Below, in pieces: positions 15,692 through 24,403 of a DNA stretch of 36,864 bases. Source of the DNA: Bacteroidales bacterium (GTDB lineage: Bacteria; Bacteroidota; Bacteroidia; Bacteroidales; WCHB1-69); NCBI GenBank assembly GCA_017650305.1, contig JAGCFD010000058.1:1-36864 (forward strand), written 5' to 3'. Under the pieces are notes generated by a model. The model made no database searches and was not told the origin of the DNA. It saw only the letters and a list, made by a program, of their open reading frames with translations. The position numbers were made by a program, and so were the translations under genes. Position 1 is the first letter of the stretch. Each line of letters starts with the position of its first letter.

Positions 15692-16164
15692 ATCCGCACC
15701 AGTTTTGAAATTGCTTTTTCCGTTCCGAAGAAATACTGGAATGTGACACCGTGCATATATTTGAGCCTTTCCAAAAAGACCTCCATATTTATATTATGCT
15801 CCAATAGGTTACGAACCTGAATACCAACTTTGTCATTCGCAATGGGGCCATAGACCACATCATAGGAATGAACATTTATATCTTGATCATTCGTCCTGTT
15901 TTTCAAGATGAACTCGGCCCATTCTTTGGAATACGTATCAAATCTTAAAAAAGACAAAGTGCCATCCATCAACAAATCCTCCTCAAATTGGTATGGAAGA
16001 ACAACAGGTGCAGCCTTAAACTGCAAGGCTTTAAACATTGCTAATTTATAGGCTTGCTCGTAATTGTCTGACAGATAAAAGCCTTTGCCAAAATCCTTTC
16101 CTTTATTGGATTTTGACAAATCAATGACATCAAAATCAGTATATGTTCCGTGATACAACCTCAT
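15688..16164 (-). CDS. DUF3990 protein (putative ADP-ribosyltransferase-like toxin)
   Basis: A 158-residue protein that begins MRLYHGTYTDF and continues KGKDFGKGFYLS at 21-32, with QYFFGTEKAI at 143-152 near the C-terminus. These segments are typical of DUF3990, which is related to the ADP-ribosyltransferase fold: an N-terminal His-Gly-Thr, a Gly-Phe-Tyr strand and a C-terminal Gln/Glu-containing strand. It overlaps both neighbours by 4 bp, forming a compact trio. Toxicity, NAD dependence and targets are not shown by the sequence; a toxin of a toxin-antitoxin system, or a phage-defence effector, is the favoured inference. Confidence 0.82.
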   Translation of the reverse strand: MRLYHGTYTDFDVIDLSKSNKGKDFGKGFYLSDNYEQAYKLAMFKALQFKAAPVVLPYQFEEDLLMDGTLSFLRFDTYSKEWAEFILKNRTNDQDINVHSYDVVYGPIANDKVGIQVRNLLEHNINMEVFLERLKYMHGVTFQYFFGTEKAISKLVRI

Positions 16165-16379
16165 GACAGATAACCTCCGTTCCTTTTGCAGTAATCGGTC
16201 ATGGCATTAACCATATAGGGAAAACTCATCGTATGGGCTATTTCATACTGATTCTCCAGAAAATCCAAAGCCTTGTACTGCCGTAGATAACAATACGTCT
16301 GCCGGATATTCAAATGATGATGCTGTGCAAACTCACCAATGAAAATCACGAGATATTCTATTCTGTCACGAAAATTCAT
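16161..16379 (-). CDS. DUF3791 protein (possible antitoxin)
   Basis: A 72-residue protein from the ATG at 16379; a TTG at 16388 is an in-frame alternative that adds three residues. The pattern YLRQYKALDFLENQYEIAHTMS followed by CKRNGG is the DUF3791 signature. DUF3791 proteins are usually encoded beside DUF3990 and are candidates for the neutralising partner. It is the first gene of the trio and its stop overlaps the DUF3990 start by 4 bp. The start region lies inside the right copy of an imperfect direct repeat. Confidence 0.8.
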   Translation of the reverse strand: MNFRDRIEYLVIFIGEFAQHHHLNIRQTYCYLRQYKALDFLENQYEIAHTMSFPYMVNAMTDYCKRNGGYLS

Positions 16380-16403
16380 AATAGCCAACGCTTTGATTTA
16401 AAA
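16378..16403. repeat. Imperfect direct repeat, right copy
   Basis: Partner of 15423-15448 (22 of 26 identical). It spans the start codon and ribosome-binding region of the DUF3791 gene on the minus strand. Confidence 0.55.
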
Positions 16404-16466
16404 CAAGTTCAAATAATAATTTGAAAACAATTCTCAATTATGGTTTTGCCGTTCAAAAAACAAGGG

Positions 16467-16474
16467 CAAATATA
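16467..16474 (-). promoter_or_regulatory. Candidate -7 box for the DUF3791-DUF3990 trio
   Basis: TATATTTG on the minus strand, about 88 bp before the ATG at 16379. No -33 element at the usual distance is seen. Confidence 0.5.
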
Positions 16475-16518
16475 AAATTTATTCTGAAACAATCTACAGC
16501 ACGTCAAGATGTTTTTCT

Positions 16519-16526
16519 TATCTTTG
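16519..16526 (+). promoter_or_regulatory. -7 box for the SGNH-SGNH-MBOAT operon
   Basis: TATCTTTG, 29 bp before the ATG at 16556. With the box at 16467-16474 it makes a short divergent promoter region of about 170 bp. Confidence 0.65.
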
Positions 16527-16555
16527 CAGCCCTCTAAAAAGAGCCTTGCAAGATA

Positions 16556-17968
16556 ATGAAAGCGTACCGCGTCCTTATATTTATCATCCTTATACTCACA
16601 GCATTAGCAGCCATTTGCCACTTCTTCCCAAAGAATGGTGTGAAGATCGGAAATACGGAACTTCACTTCCCGACCATCAAAGATGTGCTGGTGGGCGACA
16701 CGACCATCAAGAAGATCGAGGATGAAGTGCCGGAGAAGGACTCGGTGGAGATGGCCCGCATCAACAGTCTACGCGACACCTTGGAGCGATTTGAGAAAGC
16801 CGTGAAGGAAGGTGTAGGACATTTCTACTACCCCAATGATGACCTCACCTTCTACACTCCTCTTTTCCGCAAGTTAGAGAGTGCCAAGTCCAATGGTGAA
16901 GTTGTTCGCATTCTGCACTATGGCGATTCGCAGATCGAGATGGACCGTATCTCTTGCGACATTCGCCGTTTCTTCCAGAGCACCTTTGGCGGTGGAGGTC
17001 CGGGCCTCGTGCCTGTCATCCAATCCATTCCTTCTTTTGCGGTCAGTCAGAGCGCTTCCGGCAACCTGGTGCTGCACACCTCCTACGGCGAGGGCGCCCG
17101 CGCCAAGGGCAACTACGGCCTCATGTGCAAATGCTACCAGCTGACCGGCGGCGCCGTCTTCAACGCAGTGGCCTCACGCCACAAAGACACCGACGCTCGC
17201 ATCAAGAAGTTCTCCACCATCACCATGCTCTACAACGACCGCAACGGTGACCTGTCGGCCACCCTCAGCGACCGCAGAAGCACATACCAAAACACGGCCA
17301 ACTCCGCACAGACGGGCATCCATACTTTCCGCTGGCAGATGGACACCGCCACCTCCTCACTGCGCATCTCCATGCGCGGCAACGCCGACATCTACGGCAT
17401 CTTCCTCGACGATGGTCCGGGCGTGGCCGTGGACAACATCCCGCTGCGGGCCTCCTCCGGCAACCAGTTCACCTTGATCACCGACACCCTGCTAAAGGCC
17501 TGCTACCGGGAGGCCAACGTCGGCATGATCATCATGCAATTCGGTGGCAACTCCGTGCCGGTCATCTACAACGACAAGTCGCTGAACAACTACCTCACCA
17601 CTATCGAGCGCCAGATCCGATACGTCAAACGGGCATGTCCCGGAGCTACCATCCTCTTCATCGGCCCGTCCGACATGAGCAAGAGACAGGGTGGCGCCAT
17701 GCGCACCTACCCGATGCTGCCACGCCTCATCGACAGCCTGCGCACCATCGCCCTGCGCAACCAGGCCGCCTATTGGGACATCTACGAGGTGATGGGCGGA
17801 GAGAACTCCATGGTCTCCTGGGTCCACAGCGGACTGGCTGGCCCCGACTATGTGCACTTCACCCCAGCTGGAGCCCACCGCGTAGGCCGTACCCTGGCGA
17901 ACAACTTCGCCACTGCTTACGAGTATTACTGCAGTCGCAAAAAAATTTCCCAAGAACAACACAAGTAA
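16556..17968 (+). CDS. Membrane-anchored SGNH/GDSL hydrolase-like protein
   Basis: A 470-residue protein with an N-terminal membrane anchor (residues 4-24) and a large periplasmic domain. Catalytic blocks of an SGNH enzyme are visible: HYGDSQ with Ser125, GGNS near 331-334 with the block III Asn, and DYVH at 431-434 with the Asp-His pair. The region 145-300 is an inserted beta-rich domain. Proteins of this type work with MBOAT acyltransferases, taking an acyl group from the membrane enzyme to an exported polysaccharide, like AlgJ/AlgX beside AlgI. It is the first gene of the operon, with the second SGNH gene starting 2 bp after its stop. The acylated polymer is unknown. Confidence 0.85.
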   Translation: MKAYRVLIFIILILTALAAICHFFPKNGVKIGNTELHFPTIKDVLVGDTTIKKIEDEVPEKDSVEMARINSLRDTLERFEKAVKEGVGHFYYPNDDLTFYTPLFRKLESAKSNGEVVRILHYGDSQIEMDRISCDIRRFFQSTFGGGGPGLVPVIQSIPSFAVSQSASGNLVLHTSYGEGARAKGNYGLMCKCYQLTGGAVFNAVASRHKDTDARIKKFSTITMLYNDRNGDLSATLSDRRSTYQNTANSAQTGIHTFRWQMDTATSSLRISMRGNADIYGIFLDDGPGVAVDNIPLRASSGNQFTLITDTLLKACYREANVGMIIMQFGGNSVPVIYNDKSLNNYLTTIERQIRYVKRACPGATILFIGPSDMSKRQGGAMRTYPMLPRLIDSLRTIALRNQAAYWDIYEVMGGENSMVSWVHSGLAGPDYVHFTPAGAHRVGRTLANNFATAYEYYCSRKKISQEQHK

Positions 17969-17970
17969 CC

Positions 17971-19305
17971 ATGAAACAACACCGAACACTGATTATTCTT
18001 TTAGCACTGCTGCTGCTTCACCTTACAGGTTTCGGGCAGGTGGACATCACAGCGGAGGACTCCATCCCGCCAATCCCGCTGGTGACGGACACAGTGTTAA
18101 CCATTGACAGCAGCAATGTGATCATCAGCGACACCGACATTGTGGAATACTCCGGCGTTGAGGACCCCTTTATCCGCTACGACCTCAACCATCTGGAATG
18201 GGGTCGCGACAGTATGAACCTGGTCCATTTCTTTGACCGGCTCAGAGAGGTCATGGAGACCAAACAGGGCAATATCCACATCGTTCATCTCGGCGCTTCA
18301 CACGTGCAGGCGGGCACCTTCACACATCGCCTGCGCACGAACCTGCTGGACGAATATGGCGGTCCGCCCGCTGAGCGTGGCTTCATCTTCCCCTACTACG
18401 CCGCCGCCAGCTGCAACAATCCTAACGACTACAAGATCAGCAAGCGCGCCAACTTCAACCTTATTCGCAACGTCTATCAGAACTACACCTTCCCCTTGGG
18501 AGGAAGCGGCATCGCCGTTTGGTGCTCCGACACCGCCAACAGCATCACCGTCAAGATGAACGCCCCAGGCTACGACTTCTACGCCGACACTATCATCCTC
18601 CTGGGTGCCACGCACGGATGGCCCATTGATCCGATCTTGCAATACGATACCATCTACCATTTCCCCGACTCCGAGGACCTGGCCCACGACCGCTACTTCT
18701 ACTACCCCATCAAACCGGTTCGGGACTTCACCATCCACTTCCCGTGCAGCGCCCGCGACACCTTTGTGGTGGAAGGCATCCTGTTGCGCAATGGTCGCTC
18801 AGGCATCACCGTCTCTTCCATTGGCGTCAATGGAGCTCAGGTAACCTCTTATCTACGGTGCAAGAACTTTGTCCGCGACTGGGAGCTCATCAAACCCGAC
18901 CTCGTCATCTTCGGCATCGGAGTTAATGACGCCTACGGCTCCACCTTTGACTCTCTGGCCTTCAAAAACAACTACCTGAAACTGGTGGCACGCATACGCG
19001 AAGTTAATCCCGACTGCGCCTTCATTTTCATGTCCAACAACGACACCTGGAAGAAAGGCAAGAAAGGCAAGTATTATGTCAACCCAACCGGCCCGGCCGT
19101 CAGCGACGTGATGCACCGGTTGGCCAACCTCACCGGTGGCGCAGTCTGGGACCAATTCAACATCATGGGCGGTCTGCGCTCCATGAACACTTGGCGAAAG
19201 AAAGGACTCGCCCAGAAAGACTATGTGCATTTCACCGCAGCTGGATACCAACAACTCGGCGACCTTCTTTTTGAAGCTATTATTAACGAAATTAGAAGAC
19301 CATAA
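17971..19305 (+). CDS. Secreted SGNH/GDSL hydrolase-like protein
   Basis: A 444-residue exported protein. I place the start at the ATG at 17971 because a clean signal peptide follows (MKQHRTLIILLALLLLHLTGFGQ); longer readings upstream lie inside the preceding gene. SGNH blocks are HLGASHVQAG (nucleophile Ser110), GIGVND (Asn319) and DYVHF (Asp417, His420). The usual GDS is changed to GAS, leaving the serine in place. The protein is a relative of the upstream gene product and probably arose by duplication. It sits 2 bp after that gene and 2 bp before the MBOAT gene. A role in surface-polymer acylation or deacylation is inferred. Confidence 0.85.
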   Translation: MKQHRTLIILLALLLLHLTGFGQVDITAEDSIPPIPLVTDTVLTIDSSNVIISDTDIVEYSGVEDPFIRYDLNHLEWGRDSMNLVHFFDRLREVMETKQGNIHIVHLGASHVQAGTFTHRLRTNLLDEYGGPPAERGFIFPYYAAASCNNPNDYKISKRANFNLIRNVYQNYTFPLGGSGIAVWCSDTANSITVKMNAPGYDFYADTIILLGATHGWPIDPILQYDTIYHFPDSEDLAHDRYFYYPIKPVRDFTIHFPCSARDTFVVEGILLRNGRSGITVSSIGVNGAQVTSYLRCKNFVRDWELIKPDLVIFGIGVNDAYGSTFDSLAFKNNYLKLVARIREVNPDCAFIFMSNNDTWKKGKKGKYYVNPTGPAVSDVMHRLANLTGGAVWDQFNIMGGLRSMNTWRKKGLAQKDYVHFTAAGYQQLGDLLFEAIINEIRRP

Positions 19306-19307
19306 GG

Positions 19308-21167
19308 ATGACCTGGGATAATCTGAAGATATTTCTGCACAACATTTTCTCCTTCAACGAAGCATATCCGCTGTTGTTCACCCAATTCAACTTCTGGGCT
19401 TTCTTCGCACTCGTATTCGCCTTCTTCACCATCTTTCATCGCAAGAGACTGCTGCGCAACGCCTTCCTATTCTTCGCCAGCGTCTTCTTCTACTATAAGA
19501 CCAGCGGCCTCTTCGTGCTCATCCTCATCTTCGACATGTTCTACAACTACTTCATCGGCATAAAGTTGGACAAGTCGTCACGACAAGGGGTGCGCAAGAC
19601 CTATATGATAACGGGCGTGGTGCTGAACCTCGCCATCCTCTGCTATTTCAAATACGCCTACTTCTTTACCGACGCTTACAATACGATGGTCGGCAGCGAC
19701 CGCGAAGTCATCAACTGGTTAGCGCAGTGGACCAACGACCTGACCGACAAGGACTATTTCGATGCCTCCAAGATCTTGCTGCCGGTGGGCATCTCCTTCT
19801 ATACGTTCCAGAACATCAGTTACGTGGTGGATGTCTATAGAAAGAAGGTGGCGCATGTGACCAACCTGCTGGACTTCGGCTTCTACGTCTCCTTCTTCCC
19901 GCAGCTGGTGGCGGGACCCATCGTGCGTGCCGACAGTTTCGTGCCGCAGTTATACAAGCCCTTCTCGCTCAGCAAACGACAATTCGGCATTGCGGTCTTC
20001 TGGATTCTTAACGGACTGGCCAAGAAGCTGATCATGAGCGACTACTTAGCCGTCAACTTTGTGGATCGCGTCTTCAACAACCCCTCGTTGTTCACACCTT
20101 TTGAGAACCTCTCGGCACTCTTCATCTACTCCTTGCAGGTGTATGCCGACTTCTCCGGCTATACCGACATTGCCATCGGCGTGGCCATGTTGATGGGTTT
20201 CCACCTGCCCAAGAACTTCAACTCGCCTTACAAGGCCACCAACCCGGGCAACTTCTGGAAGCGCTGGCACATCTCGCTCTCCAACTGGCTGAAGGACTAT
20301 CTCTACATCCCGTTGGGTGGCAACCGCAACGCCACCTTCGGCACCTACTTCTGCATCCTCTTCATCGCCTTCGTCATCATCATGCTTACCAAGAGCGCTA
20401 TCATCACCTCCATCATCGTCACGTTGGCCGTGGTGCTGACCATCATATCCATAGCCTCCAAGAAAGCGAGGTTAGTCATCAGCACCAACCTCAACAACAT
20501 GAACACCATGTTGTTAGGCGGTTTATGGCACGGCGCCTCCTGGAACTTTATGATCTGGGGTGGACTCAACGGATTGGGCATCATTGGCTACAAGATCTGG
20601 CGGCGCTGCGGCAACCTGATGAAGCCGCTCATCATCAGCAGCATCTTCGTCATCTTCATGATCTGCAACCGCTTTTTCCCCGCGCCCATCCTGCGCATCG
20701 CCTGCGTATGGACAGGTGCGATGACCGCCGGCACGCTCATCAAATCTTCCTACACGCTCATCTCTCCCAAACACGATATACCCTGGCTTGACAAGGTGTG
20801 GGGCATCGCCCAGACCTTCGTCTTCATCACCTTCACCCGACTGTTCTTCCGGTCGGGCTCCAACCTCGACCCCGCCTTGGCCAACGAGACAGCCTGGAAC
20901 ACCGCCAAGAGCATGGTCAACAGCATCGGCAGCATCTGGAATACCGCTGTAATCCCCGACATCCTGCACAACTACCGTGGCGTCTTCATCCTGTTCGTCC
21001 TCGGCATGATCATCCACTGGCTGCCCGACCGCTGGAAACGCTGGTACCGGATAAACTTCGCCCTGCTGCCCGTGTGGGTCATCGGCATCATCGTGGTGGT
21101 CACCATTTTCGTGCTCTACCAGTTCGTCACCGCCGACCTCCAGCCCTTCATCTATTTCCAGTTCTAA
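19308..21167 (+). CDS. MBOAT-family membrane O-acyltransferase
   Basis: A 619-residue integral membrane protein with roughly ten or more hydrophobic spans and the MBOAT signatures: WHISLSNWLKDYLYIPLGGN from Trp320 and the catalytic histidine His408 in GGLWHGASWNF. This is the AlgI/DltB/PatA group, which moves acyl groups from the cytoplasm across the membrane to periplasmic partners. It is the third gene of the operon with two SGNH partners, so the trio should O-acetylate or otherwise acylate an envelope polysaccharide. The ATG at 19308 follows the upstream stop by 2 bp. The C-terminal third (from about 430) is longer than in AlgI, with extra spans. Confidence 0.93.
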   Translation: MTWDNLKIFLHNIFSFNEAYPLLFTQFNFWAFFALVFAFFTIFHRKRLLRNAFLFFASVFFYYKTSGLFVLILIFDMFYNYFIGIKLDKSSRQGVRKTYMITGVVLNLAILCYFKYAYFFTDAYNTMVGSDREVINWLAQWTNDLTDKDYFDASKILLPVGISFYTFQNISYVVDVYRKKVAHVTNLLDFGFYVSFFPQLVAGPIVRADSFVPQLYKPFSLSKRQFGIAVFWILNGLAKKLIMSDYLAVNFVDRVFNNPSLFTPFENLSALFIYSLQVYADFSGYTDIAIGVAMLMGFHLPKNFNSPYKATNPGNFWKRWHISLSNWLKDYLYIPLGGNRNATFGTYFCILFIAFVIIMLTKSAIITSIIVTLAVVLTIISIASKKARLVISTNLNNMNTMLLGGLWHGASWNFMIWGGLNGLGIIGYKIWRRCGNLMKPLIISSIFVIFMICNRFFPAPILRIACVWTGAMTAGTLIKSSYTLISPKHDIPWLDKVWGIAQTFVFITFTRLFFRSGSNLDPALANETAWNTAKSMVNSIGSIWNTAVIPDILHNYRGVFILFVLGMIIHWLPDRWKRWYRINFALLPVWVIGIIVVVTIFVLYQFVTADLQPFIYFQF

Positions 21168-21178
21168 GGGGGAAATAT

Positions 21179-21565
21179 ATGGATAAAAGCTTTATTTGCC
21201 CTTTCTGCAATGCATCCATTTCAAAACCCGAGGAGAAGAAAACAGATGTGAACATATCCGTGAGGATGCTGGCTGATTGTATGGAAGATAAAACCGACAC
21301 AGTGGCATTGGTTAGTGCCGACAGCGATCTCATCCCTCCCCTGGAGTTCATTCAACAGTTATTTCCACAAAAGAATATTAAGGTGTATTTTCCCCCGACA
21401 AACTACAGCAATGACATTAAAGATAATTTATTGCATCATCGGAGCAAACCTGTCCTAATGAAAAACAACCTTCCAAGATTCTTGAACTCCATCATGGAGG
21501 ATTTGGTTACAGATGGGAACAAATCTTTCAGCATTCCTGAAAAGTGGAAGAAGATGTCAGAATGA
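21179..21565 (+). pseudogene. NYN-domain protein, N-terminally truncated
   Basis: The 128-residue reading beginning MDKSFICPFCNASISKPEEKKTDVN matches only the second half of NYN-type (PIN-like) proteins, which usually start with a strand ending in an Asp (IDGFN) about 100 residues earlier. Present are the Cys-Pro-x-Cys segment (8-11), KTDVNISVRMLAD (22-34) and VSADSDLIPP (45-54), which carry later acidic residues of the nuclease site. The first catalytic Asp strand is missing. The frame stays open upstream, but that part is MBOAT coding sequence in another frame. The fragment starts 11 bp after the MBOAT stop, so a deletion joined it there. A functional short protein cannot be excluded. Confidence 0.7.
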
Positions 21566-21761
21566 GCAAATCGCCATAGCATTCTCTCTCTTAAAAAATC
21601 ACAAAAAACAAGAATCTAAGTAGAACGGAATCTGTCAGGATTAAGCAGTCCTGTCTATTTTTTTCACAGTCGCTGTAACAACCACCCCTTCTCTCTCGTC
21701 TTAAAGATCGAAATCGATTCCGATTTTCCCATTATCTTTCTAATCCTTAAAATCTATCATC

Positions 21762-22664
21762 ATGAAAAAGCTGTTGTACGTATTCTCCCTCACATTCCTA
21801 TCTTTCAGTGTGTTTATCTCATGTGAGCATCCGGACGATCCCGTTCCGGCGAATGAGAGTGAGCTCCCGGGTGCTCTGAAGGGAGCCTTCTCCATCAGCG
21901 CCACCCAGAAGGTAGTCTTTGCCCAAGGAAACCTGCAGTACCAGGCCAGCACTGGTCTCTGGCGTTTTGCAGAAAAGCAATACCAGATGCTGGGCGAGAG
22001 CAATACGCACACCTCCGCCACCTACAATGGCTGGATAGACCTCTTTGGCTTCGCCACCAGTGGCTGGGACAACGGAAACACCTACTACCATCCTTACGAT
22101 ATTGCCATCTGCGGATGCAACTCCTGCGGATACGAATATGGCCCCACAGATGAAGATCACAACTATGATCTCGACTTGGTGGGCGACTATGCCAATGCCG
22201 ACTGGGGTGTATACAATGCCATCAGCAATGGTGGCAACAAAGCCGGCTTATGGCGTTGCCTTACCAAAGAAGAGCTCCAGTACCTCATCACCCAGCGTCC
22301 CAATGCCCAAGAGTATTGTTACCATGCATCCGTGGACACCATCCATGGAGTGGTGCTCCTTCCCGACGACTGGGTCCGGCCGACAGACATTGACGCATCC
22401 AACCATCAATACACTACCGAGCAGTGGAAGAAGATGGAAGAGGCAGGGGCTGTCTTCTTGCCAGAAGCGGGCATGAGACACGAACAAGAGGTGTGGGTCT
22501 TCAACAAGTCGGGGTACTATTGGACCTCCACCGCCATCGGCGGATTCACGCCGGATGCCGCATACGCGCTCAGCATCTCCCATGCCAACGGGGTGGTCTC
22601 TTATTATGGACGGCCCACGCGCTATTACGGATGCAGCGTGCGCTTAGTGCACGAAATGCCGTAA
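21762..22664 (+). CDS. Secreted lipoprotein, FSISATQKVVFAQGNLQY family
   Basis: A 300-residue lipoprotein. The signal sequence MKKLLYVFSLTFLSFSVFISC ends in a lipobox with the acylated Cys21. The segment FSISATQKVVFAQGNLQYQA at 43-62 is a recurring Bacteroidota motif in surface lipoproteins. GLWRCLTKEE in the middle and GYYWTSTAIGG plus YGCSVRLV at the end resemble FGE-sulfatase/DUF1566-like C-type-lectin-fold modules. Ligand and role are unknown. About 195 bp separate it from the NYN fragment; that gap shows only a weak TATCTTTC box near 21732 and a small inverted repeat around 21630-21650. It is a single-gene unit. Confidence 0.82.
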   Translation: MKKLLYVFSLTFLSFSVFISCEHPDDPVPANESELPGALKGAFSISATQKVVFAQGNLQYQASTGLWRFAEKQYQMLGESNTHTSATYNGWIDLFGFATSGWDNGNTYYHPYDIAICGCNSCGYEYGPTDEDHNYDLDLVGDYANADWGVYNAISNGGNKAGLWRCLTKEELQYLITQRPNAQEYCYHASVDTIHGVVLLPDDWVRPTDIDASNHQYTTEQWKKMEEAGAVFLPEAGMRHEQEVWVFNKSGYYWTSTAIGGFTPDAAYALSISHANGVVSYYGRPTRYYGCSVRLVHEMP

Positions 22665-22775
22665 GCATCTTCGCTTACCGCCGCATCGGGAAAAAGCAAA
22701 GACCTATAGGTCGCGCTTTACCCTTCAATTCTATCAGGCTCCTCCAAAACCGACACAAAAATAATTGTCCTGTAG

Positions 22776-22807
22776 TTGCAGCTTTTTCAATAAAAAAACT
22801 ATTTTTG
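22776..22807 (+). promoter_or_regulatory. Promoter of the propeller protein-PPTase-barrel unit
   Basis: -7 box TATTTTTG at 22800-22807 and TTG at 22776-22778, spacing 21 bp. The transcription start is predicted about 15 bp before the ATG at 22829, giving a very short leader. Confidence 0.75.
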
Positions 22808-22828
22808 CTGCAATTACTAAACAAGATT

Positions 22829-23794
22829 ATGAAGAAAAACTTTTTGAGAATCTTGATGGTGACTTGTTTGTGTGCCATGGCCGCCTCTTGGTGTCTGGGA
22901 CAGAACGTGCATATTTACGACACCTCCAATTCGGGCCTTGTAGACAATGACCTTTGGGCCATCGTGGTGGACAATCACGGCAACAAATGGCTGGGGACCT
23001 TGAAAAGCGGCTTGATCAAATTCGACGGCAAGACATTCACCGTTTTCAACAAAGAAAACTCTGTCATCAAAGGCGATTGCGTGACGACACTGTTTATGGA
23101 CTCCAAAGGAAACCTGTGGGCGGAGTTTTCTCGTCCTGAGGAAGGCATCGTCAGGTATGACGGCACCGACTGGAAGGTCTTTACCGCTGCCGATCTGGGT
23201 GTGGAGAGCATCAATGTGGGCGACATCCGCGAAACGCCCGACGGCACCCTATGGTTCGCCTTCCCCGGCAAGGCTGTGATTTACAAAGACAGCGCCTGGT
23301 CCACCTTTAAAATCCCCTACAACAACATTCTCTGCTTGGATGCCCGGGAGGACGGCACCATAGCGGTGGGCTGTGACATGCAACTTCTCATTTACGCGAA
23401 CGGAAAATGGAAAAAATACACAGAGAAGAACTCTGAGCTGCAATTGGGCACCATCCGCGGTCTGAAGTTCCGTTCCGACGGGGCTCTGATGATCGGTTAC
23501 GGCGGCGGTTTCGGCAACGGGGGTTTTTCCGTGTTGAGCAACGACTTCACCGCGTGGACCCACTACAACAAATTGAACTCTCGAATCCCCGATCACCAGA
23601 TACAAGACTTCGAATATGACGGCAAAGTCTATTGGATGGCTTCCAACAACGGATTAGTGAAAATGGACGGCACTGAAATCTCACCCATATTTTTCAGAAC
23701 TGGGATGTATAAAAATGTGATCCTCGACATTGCCCTGGAAGGTAACACCTTATGGGTGGCCACTAATTTCGGCTTGGTCCGATACAAACCGTGA
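22829..23794 (+). CDS. Secreted two-component-regulator-type propeller repeat protein
   Basis: A 321-residue exported protein from the ATG at 22829, which follows a promoter and begins a signal peptide (MKKNFLRILMVTCLCAMAASWCLGQ). Repeats of the form LWAIVVDNHGNKWLGTLKSGLIKFDG, with NLWAEFSRPEEGIVRYDG, LWFAFPG and LWVATNFGLVRY, are typical beta-propeller blades of the sensor domains of hybrid two-component systems (Reg_prop). No histidine kinase or HTH follows, so this is a stand-alone propeller in the periplasm or at the cell surface. It overlaps the next gene by 4 bp (GTGA at 23791-23794). Its ligand is unknown. Confidence 0.82.
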   Translation: MKKNFLRILMVTCLCAMAASWCLGQNVHIYDTSNSGLVDNDLWAIVVDNHGNKWLGTLKSGLIKFDGKTFTVFNKENSVIKGDCVTTLFMDSKGNLWAEFSRPEEGIVRYDGTDWKVFTAADLGVESINVGDIRETPDGTLWFAFPGKAVIYKDSAWSTFKIPYNNILCLDAREDGTIAVGCDMQLLIYANGKWKKYTEKNSELQLGTIRGLKFRSDGALMIGYGGGFGNGGFSVLSNDFTAWTHYNKLNSRIPDHQIQDFEYDGKVYWMASNNGLVKMDGTEISPIFFRTGMYKNVILDIALEGNTLWVATNFGLVRYKP

Positions 23795-24366
23795 AAAGCA
23801 ATATGGTTTATATCAACGATCATACGGAGGAATTGGATATTGCTGCAGCCTTGGCAAAAGTATCCCCACAACGACGCGAACAGGCGTTGAGATTTCGTTT
23901 CGACGCAGGACGGCGTCTTTCCCTGTCCGCATACCTCCTGTTGATGGAGGGACTGGAAAAAGAGTACGGCATCACAGAGCCTCCCCTTTTAGGATATAGC
24001 CCTGAGGGGAAACCGCTTCTTGTCCACCACCCCGACATTCACTTCAACCTCAGTCATTCCGGAACCGTGGCATTGTGTGCTATCAGCGACCAGCCGGTAG
24101 GGGCAGATGTGGAGGTGCCTCGCAAAATCTCTCCTGAGTTGATCAGTTACACGATGAGTGACGAAGAGCAACAGCAGATCAACACCTCTCCGGACCCCAT
24201 CATGCAGTTTCTTTATTTCTGGACTCGGAAAGAGGCCCTGCTCAAACTCACCGCCAAAGGCCTTCGCCATGATATGAAGAAAGTACTGGAAGAAGTGGAG
24301 CACTATCATTTTGAAACCATACAGACTGAAAAATACATCTATTCCGTTGTAAAACACCGTGAATAG
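23791..24366 (+). CDS. 4'-phosphopantetheinyl transferase (Sfp-type)
   Basis: A 191-residue enzyme that attaches phosphopantetheine from CoA to a carrier-protein serine. Magnesium and CoA-binding motifs are GADVE with Asp106 and Glu108, and FWTRKEALLKLTAKG with Trp144, Lys147, Glu148 and Lys152. FNLSHSG at 85-91 is the usual substrate-facing motif. The start is the GTG at 23791, which overlaps the upstream stop; an ATG at 23803 would remove four residues. It could serve the ACP of fatty-acid synthesis or another carrier protein; no carrier gene is in the window. The barrel gene follows directly. Confidence 0.9.
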   Translation: MKSNMVYINDHTEELDIAAALAKVSPQRREQALRFRFDAGRRLSLSAYLLLMEGLEKEYGITEPPLLGYSPEGKPLLVHHPDIHFNLSHSGTVALCAISDQPVGADVEVPRKISPELISYTMSDEEQQQINTSPDPIMQFLYFWTRKEALLKLTAKGLRHDMKKVLEEVEHYHFETIQTEKYIYSVVKHRE

Positions 24367-24403
24367 TTTTGATAATAGTTGTAAACCATCATTAGAGAAG
24401 AGT

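Noticed and set aside
17635-17970. Longer N-terminus of the second SGNH protein
   Set aside because: The extra residues are translated from another frame of the first SGNH gene; a clean signal peptide starts at 17971.
20798-21178. Longer N-terminus of the NYN fragment
   Set aside because: The extension is MBOAT coding sequence in another frame and has no NYN features.
22424-22828. Longer N-terminus of the propeller protein
   Set aside because: It overlaps the lipoprotein gene in another frame; a promoter and signal peptide support the ATG at 22829.
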